From assembly GCA_965229305.1 (NCBI GenBank), contig CBDDIZ010000036.1, positions 186,001 through 250,000 of the forward strand: 64,000 nt of DNA, read 5' to 3'. The position numbers were made by a program, and so were the translations under genes. Positions within the stretch are counted from its first letter, which is position 1. Each line of letters starts with the position of its first letter. The stretch is from JALHNI01 sp965229305. Its GTDB lineage: Bacteria; Acidobacteriota; Terriglobia; Bryobacterales; Bryobacteraceae. Below, one piece after another: positions 35,153-43,225 of this stretch. The notes under the pieces were generated by a model. The model worked only from the letters and a program-made list of their open reading frames with translations. It searched no databases and was not told where the DNA came from.

Positions 35153-37021
35153 ATGAGTTCTTCCCGTCTCCGCGCCCGGCAGGCCGCCAGTTTTCTCCTC
35201 CCTGCCCTGGTTCTCGTTCTGGCGTACCGGCCGATTTGGGACGTGTGGTTCCGGGCAGACGACTTCGCTTGGCTGGGGCTGAGGCTGCCGGTCCACAACT
35301 TCTCCACGCTGCTCACGGCGCTTTTCCAGCCGATGGCCCAGGGGACCGTCCGGTTTCTGAGCGAGCGGGCCTTCTTTCTCCTCTTCTCCACGTGGTTCGG
35401 CAATGATCCGGAGCCGATGCGGATCGTCGTTTTCCTGATCCAACTGGCCAACATCGCCCTACTCGGGCGGCTCGCCTGGCGGCTGAGCGGCTCTTATCTA
35501 ACGGCGGGCTTGGCGCCCGTCTTGTGGATCCTTAACCCAGGGACCTTCGTCAGCATGACGTGGCTGTCGACGTGGAACCAGTTGCTGGTGGTCTTTTTCC
35601 TGCTGGCCGCTCTGCTCAGCTTCATCGAACGGCGCAAGTGGTTGTGCTGGATCAGTTTCCTGCTGGGCTTTGGCGCGCTCGAGATCAACATCATGTTTCC
35701 GGTGCTGGTAGCGGCCTACGTCTGGTTCTATCGGCGGGACCGCCTGCGCGAAGTATGGCCGTTTGCCATTCCCACCCTTCTCTTCGTCGGTATTCACTTG
35801 TGGGTGATTCCCAAGAATCGCCAGGACCCGACCTATCAGTTCTTCTGGGGCCTCGACATCCCGCGCCGTCTGTTTCGTTATTGGAAATGGGGTCTCGGCT
35901 TCTGGCGCTACGTCGAATTGGTGGGCGCGCCGGTGATCTGGGAGCGTCTGGGCAGTCCGGTCCTGACGGTGTTGGGGGCGGCGAGCCTGGGATGGGGTGC
36001 CTGGAACTACATTCGTCAGCGGATGGACGGTCGGCTGGCACTGTTCGGGCTGGTGTGGTTCGTGGCGCTGCTGCTACCGGTGCTGCCGCTGCGCAATCAC
36101 TTCTCGGACTATTACCTGGCATCGGCTTCGGTGGGCATGGCGCTGATTCTGGCTACGGCGCTAAGCGAGGCGCTGCGGCACCAGAGATTCCTGGCCCCGC
36201 TAGTGGCGCTGCCGTTGGCCGCCCTCGGCTTTGCCCGCTGGCAGGTCGGCGCGACGACGGTGGGGTGGTATAGCTCGCACTCGCAGGCTACGGAGCAGAT
36301 GGTCCGGGGCGTCGTGGAAGCGCGGCGGCTCCATCCCAACGACGTCATCCTGTTGGAGCACGTGGACAATTCCCTCTTCTGGGACGGAGTGATGGATGAC
36401 CCGTTCCGGCTGTATCTCGTCTTCGATGTGTACCTGACGCCGGGGTCGGAGGGGCGGCTGAGCCGATCGATCGCCGGGGATGACTTCACGCCGTTCGTCT
36501 TCCCGGAGGAAGATACCCGCTTCCTGCTGGATCGGGAGGCGATTCAGGTGTATCGGGTGGGAAATGGTCCGCTGCGCAATATAACTCGCGCTTACCAGAT
36601 GGAACAGGCGAGCGTGCCGGTTCGGGGCCTTCCTCGGTTCATCGACTTGGGCAAGACGGCTTACGCGGATCTGCTGGGCGCGGGGTGGCACGAAATCGCG
36701 AACCGGGCTCGTTGGGCGGGGGCTGTAGCAGAAGTCCGCATGGGCACGCCGAAGTCGGAGTCGCAGGCGCTTTGGCTGAACGGATTTTTGCCGGCGGCGG
36801 TGGTGCGCGAAGGTCCACAAGTGCTTACCGTGACGGCGAACGGGCAAAAATTGCCGCCGGTCACCCTTTCCCAAGCGGACGCGCCGGTCGCTGTGTCGAT
36901 TCCGCTACCAAAAAGTCTGGTCGGAGCACCAGAAATGAGCCTCCGGCTCGAGTTTTCTCGCGTTCATCGTGAGCGAAATCGCGAGCACTCGCTAATTTTG
37001 CGTCAAATCGCGATCCGGTAG
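35153..37021 (+). CDS. Large multi-pass membrane protein, possibly a GT-C glycosyltransferase
   Basis: 622 residues. The first ~390 hold about 10 hydrophobic segments (FLLPALVLVLAYRPIW, IVVFLIQLANIALLGRLAW, QLLVVFFLLAALLSFI, FGLVWFVALLLPVLPL). After the first helix comes VWFRADDFAWLGL, an acidic D-D loop as in GT-C enzymes. The C-terminal ~230 residues are soluble and end without recognisable motifs. It is divergent from the methyltransferase-GT2-GT39 unit with 96 bp between starts. A sugar transfer role is inferred from the layout and neighbours only. Confidence 0.55.
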   Translation: MSSSRLRARQAASFLLPALVLVLAYRPIWDVWFRADDFAWLGLRLPVHNFSTLLTALFQPMAQGTVRFLSERAFFLLFSTWFGNDPEPMRIVVFLIQLANIALLGRLAWRLSGSYLTAGLAPVLWILNPGTFVSMTWLSTWNQLLVVFFLLAALLSFIERRKWLCWISFLLGFGALEINIMFPVLVAAYVWFYRRDRLREVWPFAIPTLLFVGIHLWVIPKNRQDPTYQFFWGLDIPRRLFRYWKWGLGFWRYVELVGAPVIWERLGSPVLTVLGAASLGWGAWNYIRQRMDGRLALFGLVWFVALLLPVLPLRNHFSDYYLASASVGMALILATALSEALRHQRFLAPLVALPLAALGFARWQVGATTVGWYSSHSQATEQMVRGVVEARRLHPNDVILLEHVDNSLFWDGVMDDPFRLYLVFDVYLTPGSEGRLSRSIAGDDFTPFVFPEEDTRFLLDREAIQVYRVGNGPLRNITRAYQMEQASVPVRGLPRFIDLGKTAYADLLGAGWHEIANRARWAGAVAEVRMGTPKSESQALWLNGFLPAAVVREGPQVLTVTANGQKLPPVTLSQADAPVAVSIPLPKSLVGAPEMSLRLEFSRVHRERNREHSLILRQIAIR

Positions 37022-37617
37022 TGAACCGGGTGAGTCAACTGGTGCCAATCTGTCCCAGGGTGTGCTTGAAAATGACACACAAAATGAAAAAATATAAAGA
37101 ATTCTCTGGGGCCTGAAACTTTTGCGGGGATTTGTCGTTCTAATGTTGTCGGAAGGCTAATGAGGAAGCTAACAGTGCCGATAATCACTGGGTTAGGCGG
37201 ACTGGGCAGTACCATTGGGCGATCCGTTTGGGCTTCTAACTCGTATGAGTCGGTATGCCCCCTCATTATTGGCCATGAAATTGCTTGGCTAGTGTGCTAC
37301 GATACTTGGTGCCTTGCGAGCTAGCAGACACTAATCGAAGGTGAGGCGAAGAAAAAGAGTCCCGAGCGGTTCGGGAATGTTTCGCCGGGTCAGCCGGATT
37401 CGGTGACCAACGGTTGCTTGAAAACTTGGGTGACGCAGTTTCAGCCGGGTGTCAAAAGAGGGATTCTCTCTCACTGACGGTGACGCCTATAGATAAGGTG
37501 TGCTCAGAAGACCTGAGCGGCAAGCACTAAAATGTTTGCAACCTTTCCCCTGATTCAGCGTCTATACGATGGACGAGAGAAAACAACAAAAACAAAAAAA
37601 GATAGAGGAGTTTTGAC
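37022..37617 (+). other. 596-bp non-coding region, AT-richer than its surroundings, upstream of the DksA-like gene
   Basis: No convincing open frame on either strand. The first ~120 bp are AT-rich (aaaatgaaaaaatataaag near 37080). An extended -10 (TG-C-TACGAT) lies at 37295-37303. Downstream are several small hairpins: TCCCGA/TCGGGA near 37360-37376, and GCTCAG-AAGAC-CTGAGC at 37502-37518. A transcript from the -10 site would have a ~310-nt leader before ATG 37618. I do not recognise an RNA family; 6S, tmRNA, RNase P and SRP signatures were looked for and not seen. Confidence 0.5.
37295..37303 (+). promoter_or_regulatory. Candidate extended -10 promoter for the DksA-like gene
   Basis: TGCTACGAT has the TGn extension and a 4-of-6 -10 hexamer (TACGAT). 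The region 17 bp upstream has no good -35, which is normal for extended -10 promoters. The start would be near 37310. This is a weak motif prediction. Confidence 0.3.
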
Positions 37618-38001
37618 ATGACTAAGAGCGAAATCAATAAATTCCGGGACATCCTCGAGGCCAAGGCGGCTGAGTTGTCCGAAGTGGTGCGCAACCGCGA
37701 TGGCATCGTGATCGAAAAGAGCCCCGACGCCCTCGACGAAGTGCAACATGCTGCCGAGCGTGAGCTCGCGATCCGCAATCTGGACCGCGAATCGAAGCTG
37801 CTCGCCCAGGTCCGCGGCGCGCTGCGCCGGATCGAGGACGAGACGTTCGGGGTGTGCTTGCACTGCGAGGAAGATATCTCGCCGAAGCGTCTCAACGCTG
37901 TTCCGTGGACCCCCTATTGCATCTCCTGCCAGGAGCAGGCGGATCGCAATCAGGAAATGGGCAACGAGGACATGGAAGAGATGCTCGTTACGGCTGCCTA
38001 A
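37618..38001 (+). CDS. DksA/TraR-type zinc-finger protein
   Basis: 127 residues with GAGGAG at 37605-37610, 7 bases before the ATG. The N-terminal ~75 residues form a helical hairpin with an acidic tip (D37-A-L-D40-E-V). The C-terminus has the DksA C4 zinc finger: C80-x2-C83 (CLHC) and C101-x2-C104 (CISC). DksA proteins enter the RNA polymerase secondary channel and act with ppGpp to tune rRNA and stress promoters; TraR/CarD-like variants do so without ppGpp. A 596-bp non-coding leader upstream and a strong terminator downstream mark it as a single-gene transcript, probably well expressed. Confidence 0.88.
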   Translation: MTKSEINKFRDILEAKAAELSEVVRNRDGIVIEKSPDALDEVQHAAERELAIRNLDRESKLLAQVRGALRRIEDETFGVCLHCEEDISPKRLNAVPWTPYCISCQEQADRNQEMGNEDMEEMLVTAA

Positions 38002-38021
38002 GCAGATTCAGTCCTTCGATG

Positions 38022-38060
38022 GCAAAACGGCACCGCGCAAGCGGTGCCGTTTTGCTTTTC
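38022..38060 (+). terminator. Rho-independent terminator after the DksA-like gene
   Basis: GCAAAACGGCACCGC (38022-38036) pairs perfectly over 15 bp with GCGGTGCCGTTTTGC (38041-38055) around a GCAA tetraloop, followed by TTTTCC. It lies 20 bp after the TAA. The stem's A-tract gives a U-run on the opposite strand too, so it may also stop the convergent TrmB-type gene that ends at 38077. Confidence 0.92.
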
Positions 38061-38076
38061 CGTGGGAGCTGCGAGG

Positions 38077-38952
38077 CTAGGCGTGGTCCGCGCTCTGGAA
38101 GACTTCGTCCACTGCCGCCAACATCGGAGGTGGTGCGGTGTCGCCGCCGGCCTGATGCCAGTATTGGCGGAAGAGATTCGTCATCGCCTCAGCCATGCCA
38201 GCGTGCTCGAAGACCACGGCAGTCCAGGTGGGCCGGGTGACAACGGGGTCCAGCATGGCGAAGAGACCGCTGCGCCCGTCGACAATCGCGAGCTTCATGG
38301 GCAAGGTCGGCAGAGTGCGGACCTCGACACCCTGCTGCCGATACGCCTCGACCCTTTCCTGGAAGCTTTGCTCGGGGCCGGAGGCGGCCACGAGGATTTG
38401 GCAGGAGACCCCGCGTTGGCGCGCTTCGGCGAGGAGTTGGTCCTCCAGCGGGTCAATGGCATACGGCGGCCCGACGAACTCCAGGTACTCACGCCCCACC
38501 TCGCTCAGCATGCGCCGGTAGTGCGCGGCGATCTGACCGGGATCCGAGACGATGCGTAAGGGTTCGAGACCGCCTTTCCCTTCCTGCCCTTCCGAGTAGG
38601 CGGAGTTGAGGTCATCGACCAAGCCGAGCGCCAGTCGCGACTGCTCGTGTAGTTCCCGCTCCAGCGCCTGGGAGCGGCGGGCAAGGTAGTGAGAGATGGC
38701 GATTTCCGGCTCCACGGCCGAAAACAGCTTCGTCTTTTCCTGGATTACTTGAGCGAACCCCTTCTCCACCAGAGAATCGAGGACCTCGTAGATCTTCTGA
38801 CGCGGCACATGCGCACGGGCCGCCAACTCCAACGCCTTAAACTTCGGGTGCCCCACCAGCACCAGATAGGATCGCGATTCATACGCATTCAGGCCTATCT
38901 GCTGGACCCGCCGCCAAAAACGCTGGTACTCCAGCTCGGACAACTCTTTCAT
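38077..38952 (-). CDS. TrmB-family transcriptional regulator
   Basis: 291 residues from ATG 38952, with GGAGG 5 bases upstream (an adjacent GTG at 38955 is too close to it). The N-terminal winged helix reads IGLNAYESRSYLVLVGHPKFKALELAARAHVPRQKIYEVLDSLVEKGF, the TrmB helix-turn-helix. A coiled coil follows (ISHYLARRSQALERELHEQ), then an effector region (PLRIVSDPGQIAAHYRRML...) of the phospholipase-D-like TrmB type. TrmB regulators control sugar uptake and metabolism genes. A palindrome lies between its promoter and start, suggesting autoregulation. Confidence 0.85.
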   Translation of the reverse strand: MKELSELEYQRFWRRVQQIGLNAYESRSYLVLVGHPKFKALELAARAHVPRQKIYEVLDSLVEKGFAQVIQEKTKLFSAVEPEIAISHYLARRSQALERELHEQSRLALGLVDDLNSAYSEGQEGKGGLEPLRIVSDPGQIAAHYRRMLSEVGREYLEFVGPPYAIDPLEDQLLAEARQRGVSCQILVAASGPEQSFQERVEAYRQQGVEVRTLPTLPMKLAIVDGRSGLFAMLDPVVTRPTWTAVVFEHAGMAEAMTNLFRQYWHQAGGDTAPPPMLAAVDEVFQSADHA

Positions 38953-38970
38953 CACACCCTCCCGCTACCA

Positions 38971-38988
38971 AGTAAGCGGACACTTACT
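38971..38988. promoter_or_regulatory. Palindromic operator candidate at the TrmB promoter
   Basis: AGTAAG (38971-38976) and CTTACT (38983-38988) are perfect 6-bp inverted arms around CGGACA. On the minus strand it falls just downstream of the predicted -10, and about 20 bp before the start codon of the TrmB-type regulator, a classical position for autorepression. Confidence 0.5.
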
Positions 38989-38999
38989 GCTAGGGCAAG

Positions 39000-39028
39000 A
39001 CATTATCAGAGCGCTGAGGTAATTTCAA
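39000..39028 (-). promoter_or_regulatory. Sigma-70-like promoter for the TrmB-type gene
   Basis: On the minus strand TTGAAA (39028-39023) serves as -35 (5 of 6 matches). Two -10 readings exist: TAATGT with a 17-bp spacer (39005-39000), or GATAAT (5 of 6) with a 15-bp spacer (39007-39002). The operator palindrome follows directly. Prediction only. Confidence 0.45.
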
Positions 39029-39043
39029 TGGGATTAAATCGAA

Positions 39044-39529
39044 TTATCGGACTTCTTCGAGGCGACTTTCGAGACCATCCAACTCACGGACAGTAACCAC
39101 CAGCCTTTTTCGAGCCTCAACTTCGTTTTGACGGAGGGGAAAGTGGACCGAGAACTGACGATCGGTGGTGACATGAGGAGCCAACTTATCGCGAGCTTTT
39201 AAGTTGGGATTGAAGCGTCCGCCCAGCACCGGATAGCCTTCAAACAGGCGGTCGGCGTCCATTTCGGCGACGGGTGCGCCTTCGGTGCGCTCGCCCTTGG
39301 CGTTCTCTAACTCCACTTTGGTCTCCCCCACGACGTAGGTGTAGCCGGAGGTATTAGTCAAACGCACATCGAGTATAACAATCGTCGCTTCCGGAACGGC
39401 ATTCAGGGTGCGAACTTTCATTACCCGCCCGGTGAGTTCCATGTGAGCATCCCACTGGATATAGAATGCTCCAGCTAATAACAAGCCGAGGATACATAAC
39501 CCAGAAATTATAATTAGTGGGCGTGGCAC
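39044..39529 (-). CDS. Membrane-anchored protein of unknown function
   Basis: 161 residues with a GTG start 4 bp after the preceding stop, so it is co-transcribed with the isomerase gene. One N-terminal membrane segment (PLIIISGLCILGLLLAGAFYI) is followed by a beta-rich domain: ATIVILDVRLTNTSGYTYVVGETKVELEN reads like an extracellular FxLYD/DUF4352-type Ig-like fold. Probably a periplasmic domain on a single anchor. No specific function. Confidence 0.55.
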   Translation of the reverse strand: MPRPLIIISGLCILGLLLAGAFYIQWDAHMELTGRVMKVRTLNAVPEATIVILDVRLTNTSGYTYVVGETKVELENAKGERTEGAPVAEMDADRLFEGYPVLGGRFNPNLKARDKLAPHVTTDRQFSVHFPLRQNEVEARKRLVVTVRELDGLESRLEEVR

Positions 39530-39533
39530 GGAA

Positions 39534-40469
39534 CTAACTCGCCTGGAACATCCGCTTCAACGTCTCTAAGCAGGTGTGGGAGTGATCGAACAGTTGAGGG
39601 CCGAAGATATGCGTTTCGAGACCCACCTGGCCGGAGTAACCGTCTTTCTCGAGCGCGGCGAAGATCTGCTTCCAGTCGAGATGCTCGGGATAATCGAGGA
39701 GCGTTTTGCCTTTGATCTGGACGTTCCAGATGCGCTTCTTCGGCAGCTTCTGGTAGCCCGTGGGGAAGGGCTTTTCGTCCAGGCCCATGCCGTTCATCGC
39801 ATCCCAGTTGATGCCCACGAACTTCGACGGGATGAGCTTGAGTTGTTCGGCAGTCTCTTCGCAGCTCACGCTGTTGCAGGAGTTCTCGTTTTCGAGGAGA
39901 AGGTGAATGCGTTCGGACTCGGCGATCTTGGCCATCTCGTTGATGACTTCGGCGATGCGCGGATAGATCTTCCGGGGCTCAGCGACGCGAACGAAGTTGA
40001 AGACGCGCACCTTGTCGACGCCCAGGATGTGGGCGGCGCGGATGGCCTTGCGCAAATCCTCCAGCCGCCGGTCAAAGAGCACCTGGTCCCGGGCTTCGCG
40101 CTTCTGACGGGCATCGGGAGTCTCATTCTTACGGACCACTTCGGTGCCGGGAAGTCCGTGCTTGAGGAGCGGGGTGTTGAGGAAAGAGACTTTCAAGCCG
40201 GCGTCACTGAGCAGTTTCGCGGAGTTTTTCAGCGTGGCCTCTTCGGCGAGGTGGTAGCTGGGCTTGGGATTGGGACCGGGAATGCTGCGCAATTCCACCC
40301 ATTTGAGTCCGTGGGCGAGGGCAAACTTCACCGCTCCTTCTTCGGAACTGGCGCACTCGTCAGTCACCGCGCTGACGCGGCTGTAATCGATTCGTTTGCG
40401 CCCGGCGAAAGCGACGGGGGCTTGAGCAGCGGCGGCGGCGGTGAGAAGAAGGTTACGGCGAGTGATCAT
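39534..40469 (-). CDS. Tat-exported sugar phosphate isomerase/epimerase barrel
   Basis: 311 residues from ATG 40469 with a Tat leader (ITRRNLLLTAAAAAQAPVAFA). It is an AP-endonuclease-2/xylose-isomerase-like barrel: HGLKWVELRSIPG, LGVDKVRVFNFVR, HLLLENENSCNSV (catalytic Glu), FVGINWDAMNG, IWNVQIKGK, and QVGLETHIFG (second Glu). These enzymes isomerise or epimerise sugars with a divalent metal. One of three such barrels in the window (also 26996 and 55972). Divergent from the GGDEF-like gene with 62 bp between. Confidence 0.8.
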   Translation of the reverse strand: MITRRNLLLTAAAAAQAPVAFAGRKRIDYSRVSAVTDECASSEEGAVKFALAHGLKWVELRSIPGPNPKPSYHLAEEATLKNSAKLLSDAGLKVSFLNTPLLKHGLPGTEVVRKNETPDARQKREARDQVLFDRRLEDLRKAIRAAHILGVDKVRVFNFVRVAEPRKIYPRIAEVINEMAKIAESERIHLLLENENSCNSVSCEETAEQLKLIPSKFVGINWDAMNGMGLDEKPFPTGYQKLPKKRIWNVQIKGKTLLDYPEHLDWKQIFAALEKDGYSGQVGLETHIFGPQLFDHSHTCLETLKRMFQAS

Positions 40470-40531
40470 AGCGTTCCACGGCCAGTCTAGCAGGCTCACA
40501 CTCACCGGGTGTGGGTCGATGAGGAGTACCA

Positions 40532-41509
40532 ATGGCCGTCTCATTGCATCAAGCGTCGGACGTCGACTCCGCGGAAACCAACGGTTCCCGAGCCGCCCAC
40601 GACCCCAAACAGCTAGGACGCCTCATTGCGATGTTGGCCGATGAGGCGATCGTCATCGATCCGCCGGAAACCGATGAATATAAAGCTCGCCTGCGGACGC
40701 TGGCGGGCCGACTAGCCGCTGACACCGAAGCACAGTTGAAGTTGGAGCTGCACAGCTACCGGGAAGCTGCCGAAAAGAAGATCTCGCACCTGCGCACCGA
40801 CTTGGCCAGCACGGCCGATGCGATGCAGCAGTACGTGACGCGCTTTTCGACACAAGACCAAAGTCAGGAGAAGCTGCTGAGCACTGACCTGGAGCGTCTG
40901 GCGCTGATTCGGCGCATGATGGACATTACGCAGATTCACACGGCGATCGATGCCGTGAGGCAGAGTCTGGTGGACACCATCGAGCAGATGAAGGCGCAGA
41001 ATCAGGCGATCATCGTGCAACTGCGGGACGAGATCCGGACGCTGCATAAGCGGTTGGATACGCCGGGCCGCCGCGAGAGTCAGACGGGGACGTTGGCCAA
41101 TCGCGCGCCCTTCGAACGGCGCATCCGAGCGAAGATCGAGAACCAGGAGATCTTCTCGCTGTACCTGATTCGCATCACCAACTGGAAGGAAGCGATCAAC
41201 ACGAACAGCCAGGACACGGCGCAGACGCTGGTGAACCAGATCGCCGACCGGCTGGCTCGGCTACTGGGGCCGGATACCTTTACCGGCCGCTGGTACGACG
41301 GCTACTTTGCGGCGATCCTGGCGATCGATAAACGCACGGCGATGGAAGGCGCGTCTGACCTGGCGCAACAGCTCGCCGGGCTCTATCAGGTGGGTGGCTC
41401 GATGATCTCGATTCGGGCTCGCGTGGCCGTGGTGGATCACATCCAGGGGCAGGACGCCGATCAAATGCTGCGGCGAGTGGAACAGCTCATTCGGGCTTTC
41501 GAAGGCTAA
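40532..41509 (+). CDS. Coiled-coil protein with a degenerate GGDEF domain
   Basis: 325 residues with GAGGAG 5 bases before the ATG. Residues ~60-175 are a long helical coiled coil (EAQLKLELHSYREAAEKKI, VDTIEQMKAQNQAII). Residues ~188-325 follow a GGDEF domain: the entry ANRAPFERRI, then GRWYDGYFAAIL where active cyclases have ARYGGDEFAVLL. YDGYF at 255-259 replaces GGDEF, so it should not make c-di-GMP; it may bind nucleotide or act as a structural/receptor module. No RxxD inhibitory site was seen. It ends inside the convergent ligase gene (23-bp overlap). Confidence 0.65.
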   Translation: MAVSLHQASDVDSAETNGSRAAHDPKQLGRLIAMLADEAIVIDPPETDEYKARLRTLAGRLAADTEAQLKLELHSYREAAEKKISHLRTDLASTADAMQQYVTRFSTQDQSQEKLLSTDLERLALIRRMMDITQIHTAIDAVRQSLVDTIEQMKAQNQAIIVQLRDEIRTLHKRLDTPGRRESQTGTLANRAPFERRIRAKIENQEIFSLYLIRITNWKEAINTNSQDTAQTLVNQIADRLARLLGPDTFTGRWYDGYFAAILAIDKRTAMEGASDLAQQLAGLYQVGGSMISIRARVAVVDHIQGQDADQMLRRVEQLIRAFEG

Positions 41510-42650
41510 CGGCCGCTCCCGCAGAGATCACCAGGAACAGATGGAGGATCTCCGTGTTGGAGAGGTTCCATTCGAAAAAGCCGCTGACCACGACAGCCAG
41601 CCAGACGGCGATGCCGGCTTCGAGAAGGGCGCGGCGCTCGCCGGTGGCTGCCGAGGCGGCGGTCCACCAGCCGTGGACCATCGCCCACAGTAGCCAGCAG
41701 AAGCAGAGCGCGGTGGGGATGCCGCGGTCAGCGGCGTACTGCAGGTAGTTGTTGTGCAGGTGACCGTAGTTGCCTTCGGGCAGGGGCCGATGGATGTCGG
41801 CGGGGACATAGCGGTCGAACTGCGTCTTCACCAAGTCGGGACCAATCCCGAACCAGGGGTGCGCGCGCACCATCTCGAGGCCGGTTCGCCAAGTGACCCA
41901 GCGGTGCTGATTGGAGTCCACCTCGCCGTGCGGTACGACGATGGAGACGGCCCGGTCGCGGATGGGCGGCACCAGCATCAGGGCGCCGAAGAGGACTGGC
42001 AGAGTCCAGATGAGCCTAGGCTTCACGCGGGCCACCAGGTAGACGATCCCGACGGCGGCGCCGATCCAGTTGCCTCGGGTCTCATTCAGCAGCAGGGCGA
42101 CGCCGATGGTGCCAACGGCTCCGAGCGCCCACTTGCGATGCCGCTCCGGCCCCAGCAGCACCCAAGCGAGGGCCACCAGCAGGAGCATCATCATCTGGCC
42201 GCCGAAGGTTTGCCAGTGGCTCATGAAGCCGGTGGTGCGCTGCGCGACGTAATGGCGGTAAAAACTAATGCCGAGCGACTCCGCCTCAAGCCAGCGCTTG
42301 CCGAACTGGACGAAGCTCCAGGCGGCGCTGAGGAGGCCGGCGCCGAGAAGAGCGAGGCCCAGTTTGCGCACGTCGGCGACGCCGGCCAGCAGGGTGGCGA
42401 GCAGGGGCAGCATCAGGTAGACGTAGAACTTCTTGAGCTGCGGCCAGCCGCCGGCCGGATCCGGGGAGAGGGCGAGGGCGATGACGGTGCCGATGAAGAA
42501 GGCGGCCAAGGGCCAGCGGTAGGGCCAGCGCCAAACGGGGCGGGCGACCAAGGCCATCAATAAGGCGGCGGCTTCGAGGATCTGGGCGGCGGCGATCGAA
42601 AACACGATGGCGACCGCGGCGGCCATCGCCAGCCCCTGTGCCATTAGCAT
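41487..42650 (-). CDS. O-antigen ligase-like membrane protein (Wzy_C)
   Basis: 387 residues from ATG 42650. About 10 hydrophobic segments, with the large periplasmic loop containing WRTGLEMVRAHPWFGIGPD, then YGHLHNNYLQYAADRGIPTALCFCWLL, the H-N-x-Y-L-Q signature of WaaL/Wzy_C proteins. It would join or polymerise lipid-linked glycans in the periplasm. The upstream in-frame ATG at 42710 overlaps the sixA start and adds a polar, unlikely N-terminus, so I prefer 42650. It stands alone rather than in a glycan operon; the substrate is unknown. Confidence 0.78.
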   Translation of the reverse strand: MLMAQGLAMAAAVAIVFSIAAAQILEAAALLMALVARPVWRWPYRWPLAAFFIGTVIALALSPDPAGGWPQLKKFYVYLMLPLLATLLAGVADVRKLGLALLGAGLLSAAWSFVQFGKRWLEAESLGISFYRHYVAQRTTGFMSHWQTFGGQMMMLLLVALAWVLLGPERHRKWALGAVGTIGVALLLNETRGNWIGAAVGIVYLVARVKPRLIWTLPVLFGALMLVPPIRDRAVSIVVPHGEVDSNQHRWVTWRTGLEMVRAHPWFGIGPDLVKTQFDRYVPADIHRPLPEGNYGHLHNNYLQYAADRGIPTALCFCWLLWAMVHGWWTAASAATGERRALLEAGIAVWLAVVVSGFFEWNLSNTEILHLFLVISAGAAVSLRKPE

Positions 42651-42708
42651 TGTTGACCACGGTGTCAGCGGCAACCCCTGAGTATGCCAGAATGCGGAGG
42701 CAAACTGC

Positions 42709-43191
42709 ATGGAACTCTATCTGCTCCGCCACGGCATCGCTGAAGACGGCCAACCCAATCAACCGGACCACCTGCGCGCCCTTGTTCCCGAGGGCGAGAA
42801 GCGCCTTCGCCAGACGTTAAAGCGGGCGGCGGCGGCGGGAGTGAGCCCCAGCCTGATCCTTTCGAGCCCGTTTCTGCGCGCTAAACAGACCGCGGCGCTC
42901 GCCGATGAGATTCTGCCAGGCAAACGCACCACCTTGCTGACCGATGGGTTAGTGCCGATGGGGCGTCCGGACGAGGTGTGGGATGAACTGCGTCTGCATC
43001 GCGCCGAAGACAGTGTGCTGCTGGCGAGCCACGAACCACTGTGCAGTCAACTGGCCGCCTACCTGCTGCAGTGCCCCGCCCTGCGCCTCGATTACCGCAA
43101 GGGGATGTTGGTGCGCATCGACTTGGACGGCTTCGGCGCGGTGCCGTATGGGGTGCTGCGGTGGATCCTGACCTCGCGCCTGTCGGCCTGA
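42709..43191 (+). CDS. sixA: Phosphohistidine phosphatase SixA
   Basis: 160 residues with GGAGG 8 bases before the ATG. Histidine-phosphatase-family start MELYLLRHGIAED (RHG, catalytic His at residue 8), then LILSSPFLRAKQTAALADEIL and LLASHEPLCSQLAAYLL with the second catalytic His. The length and RHGxAE pattern match SixA, which removes phosphate from histidine phosphotransfer proteins. The neighbouring histidine kinase/response regulator pair 30 bp downstream makes a signalling role plausible, but NarL-type systems do not use HPt domains. Confidence 0.87.
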   Translation: MELYLLRHGIAEDGQPNQPDHLRALVPEGEKRLRQTLKRAAAAGVSPSLILSSPFLRAKQTAALADEILPGKRTTLLTDGLVPMGRPDEVWDELRLHRAEDSVLLASHEPLCSQLAAYLLQCPALRLDYRKGMLVRIDLDGFGAVPYGVLRWILTSRLSA

Positions 43192-43225
43192 CCGCTAAAC
43201 TGGAACTAGCTCTGGTCGGCCATTG

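Noticed and set aside
34349..35443. Longer 364-residue form of the methyltransferase
   Set aside because: The extra 129 residues are charged, overlap the divergent gene at 35153 on the other strand and are absent from the family; ATG 35056 gives the normal length.
37022..37617. 6S RNA, tmRNA, RNase P RNA or SRP RNA
   Set aside because: I looked for the conserved cores of these RNAs (such as GAGGAAAGTCC for RNase P and the SRP GGAAGG region) and did not see them.
42708..42711. Head-to-head start at one CATG for the ligase-like gene and sixA
   Set aside because: sixA has a clear GGAGG at the right distance, while the ligase start at 42710 adds a polar, unlikely N-terminus. ATG 42650 is the better start, leaving a normal gap.
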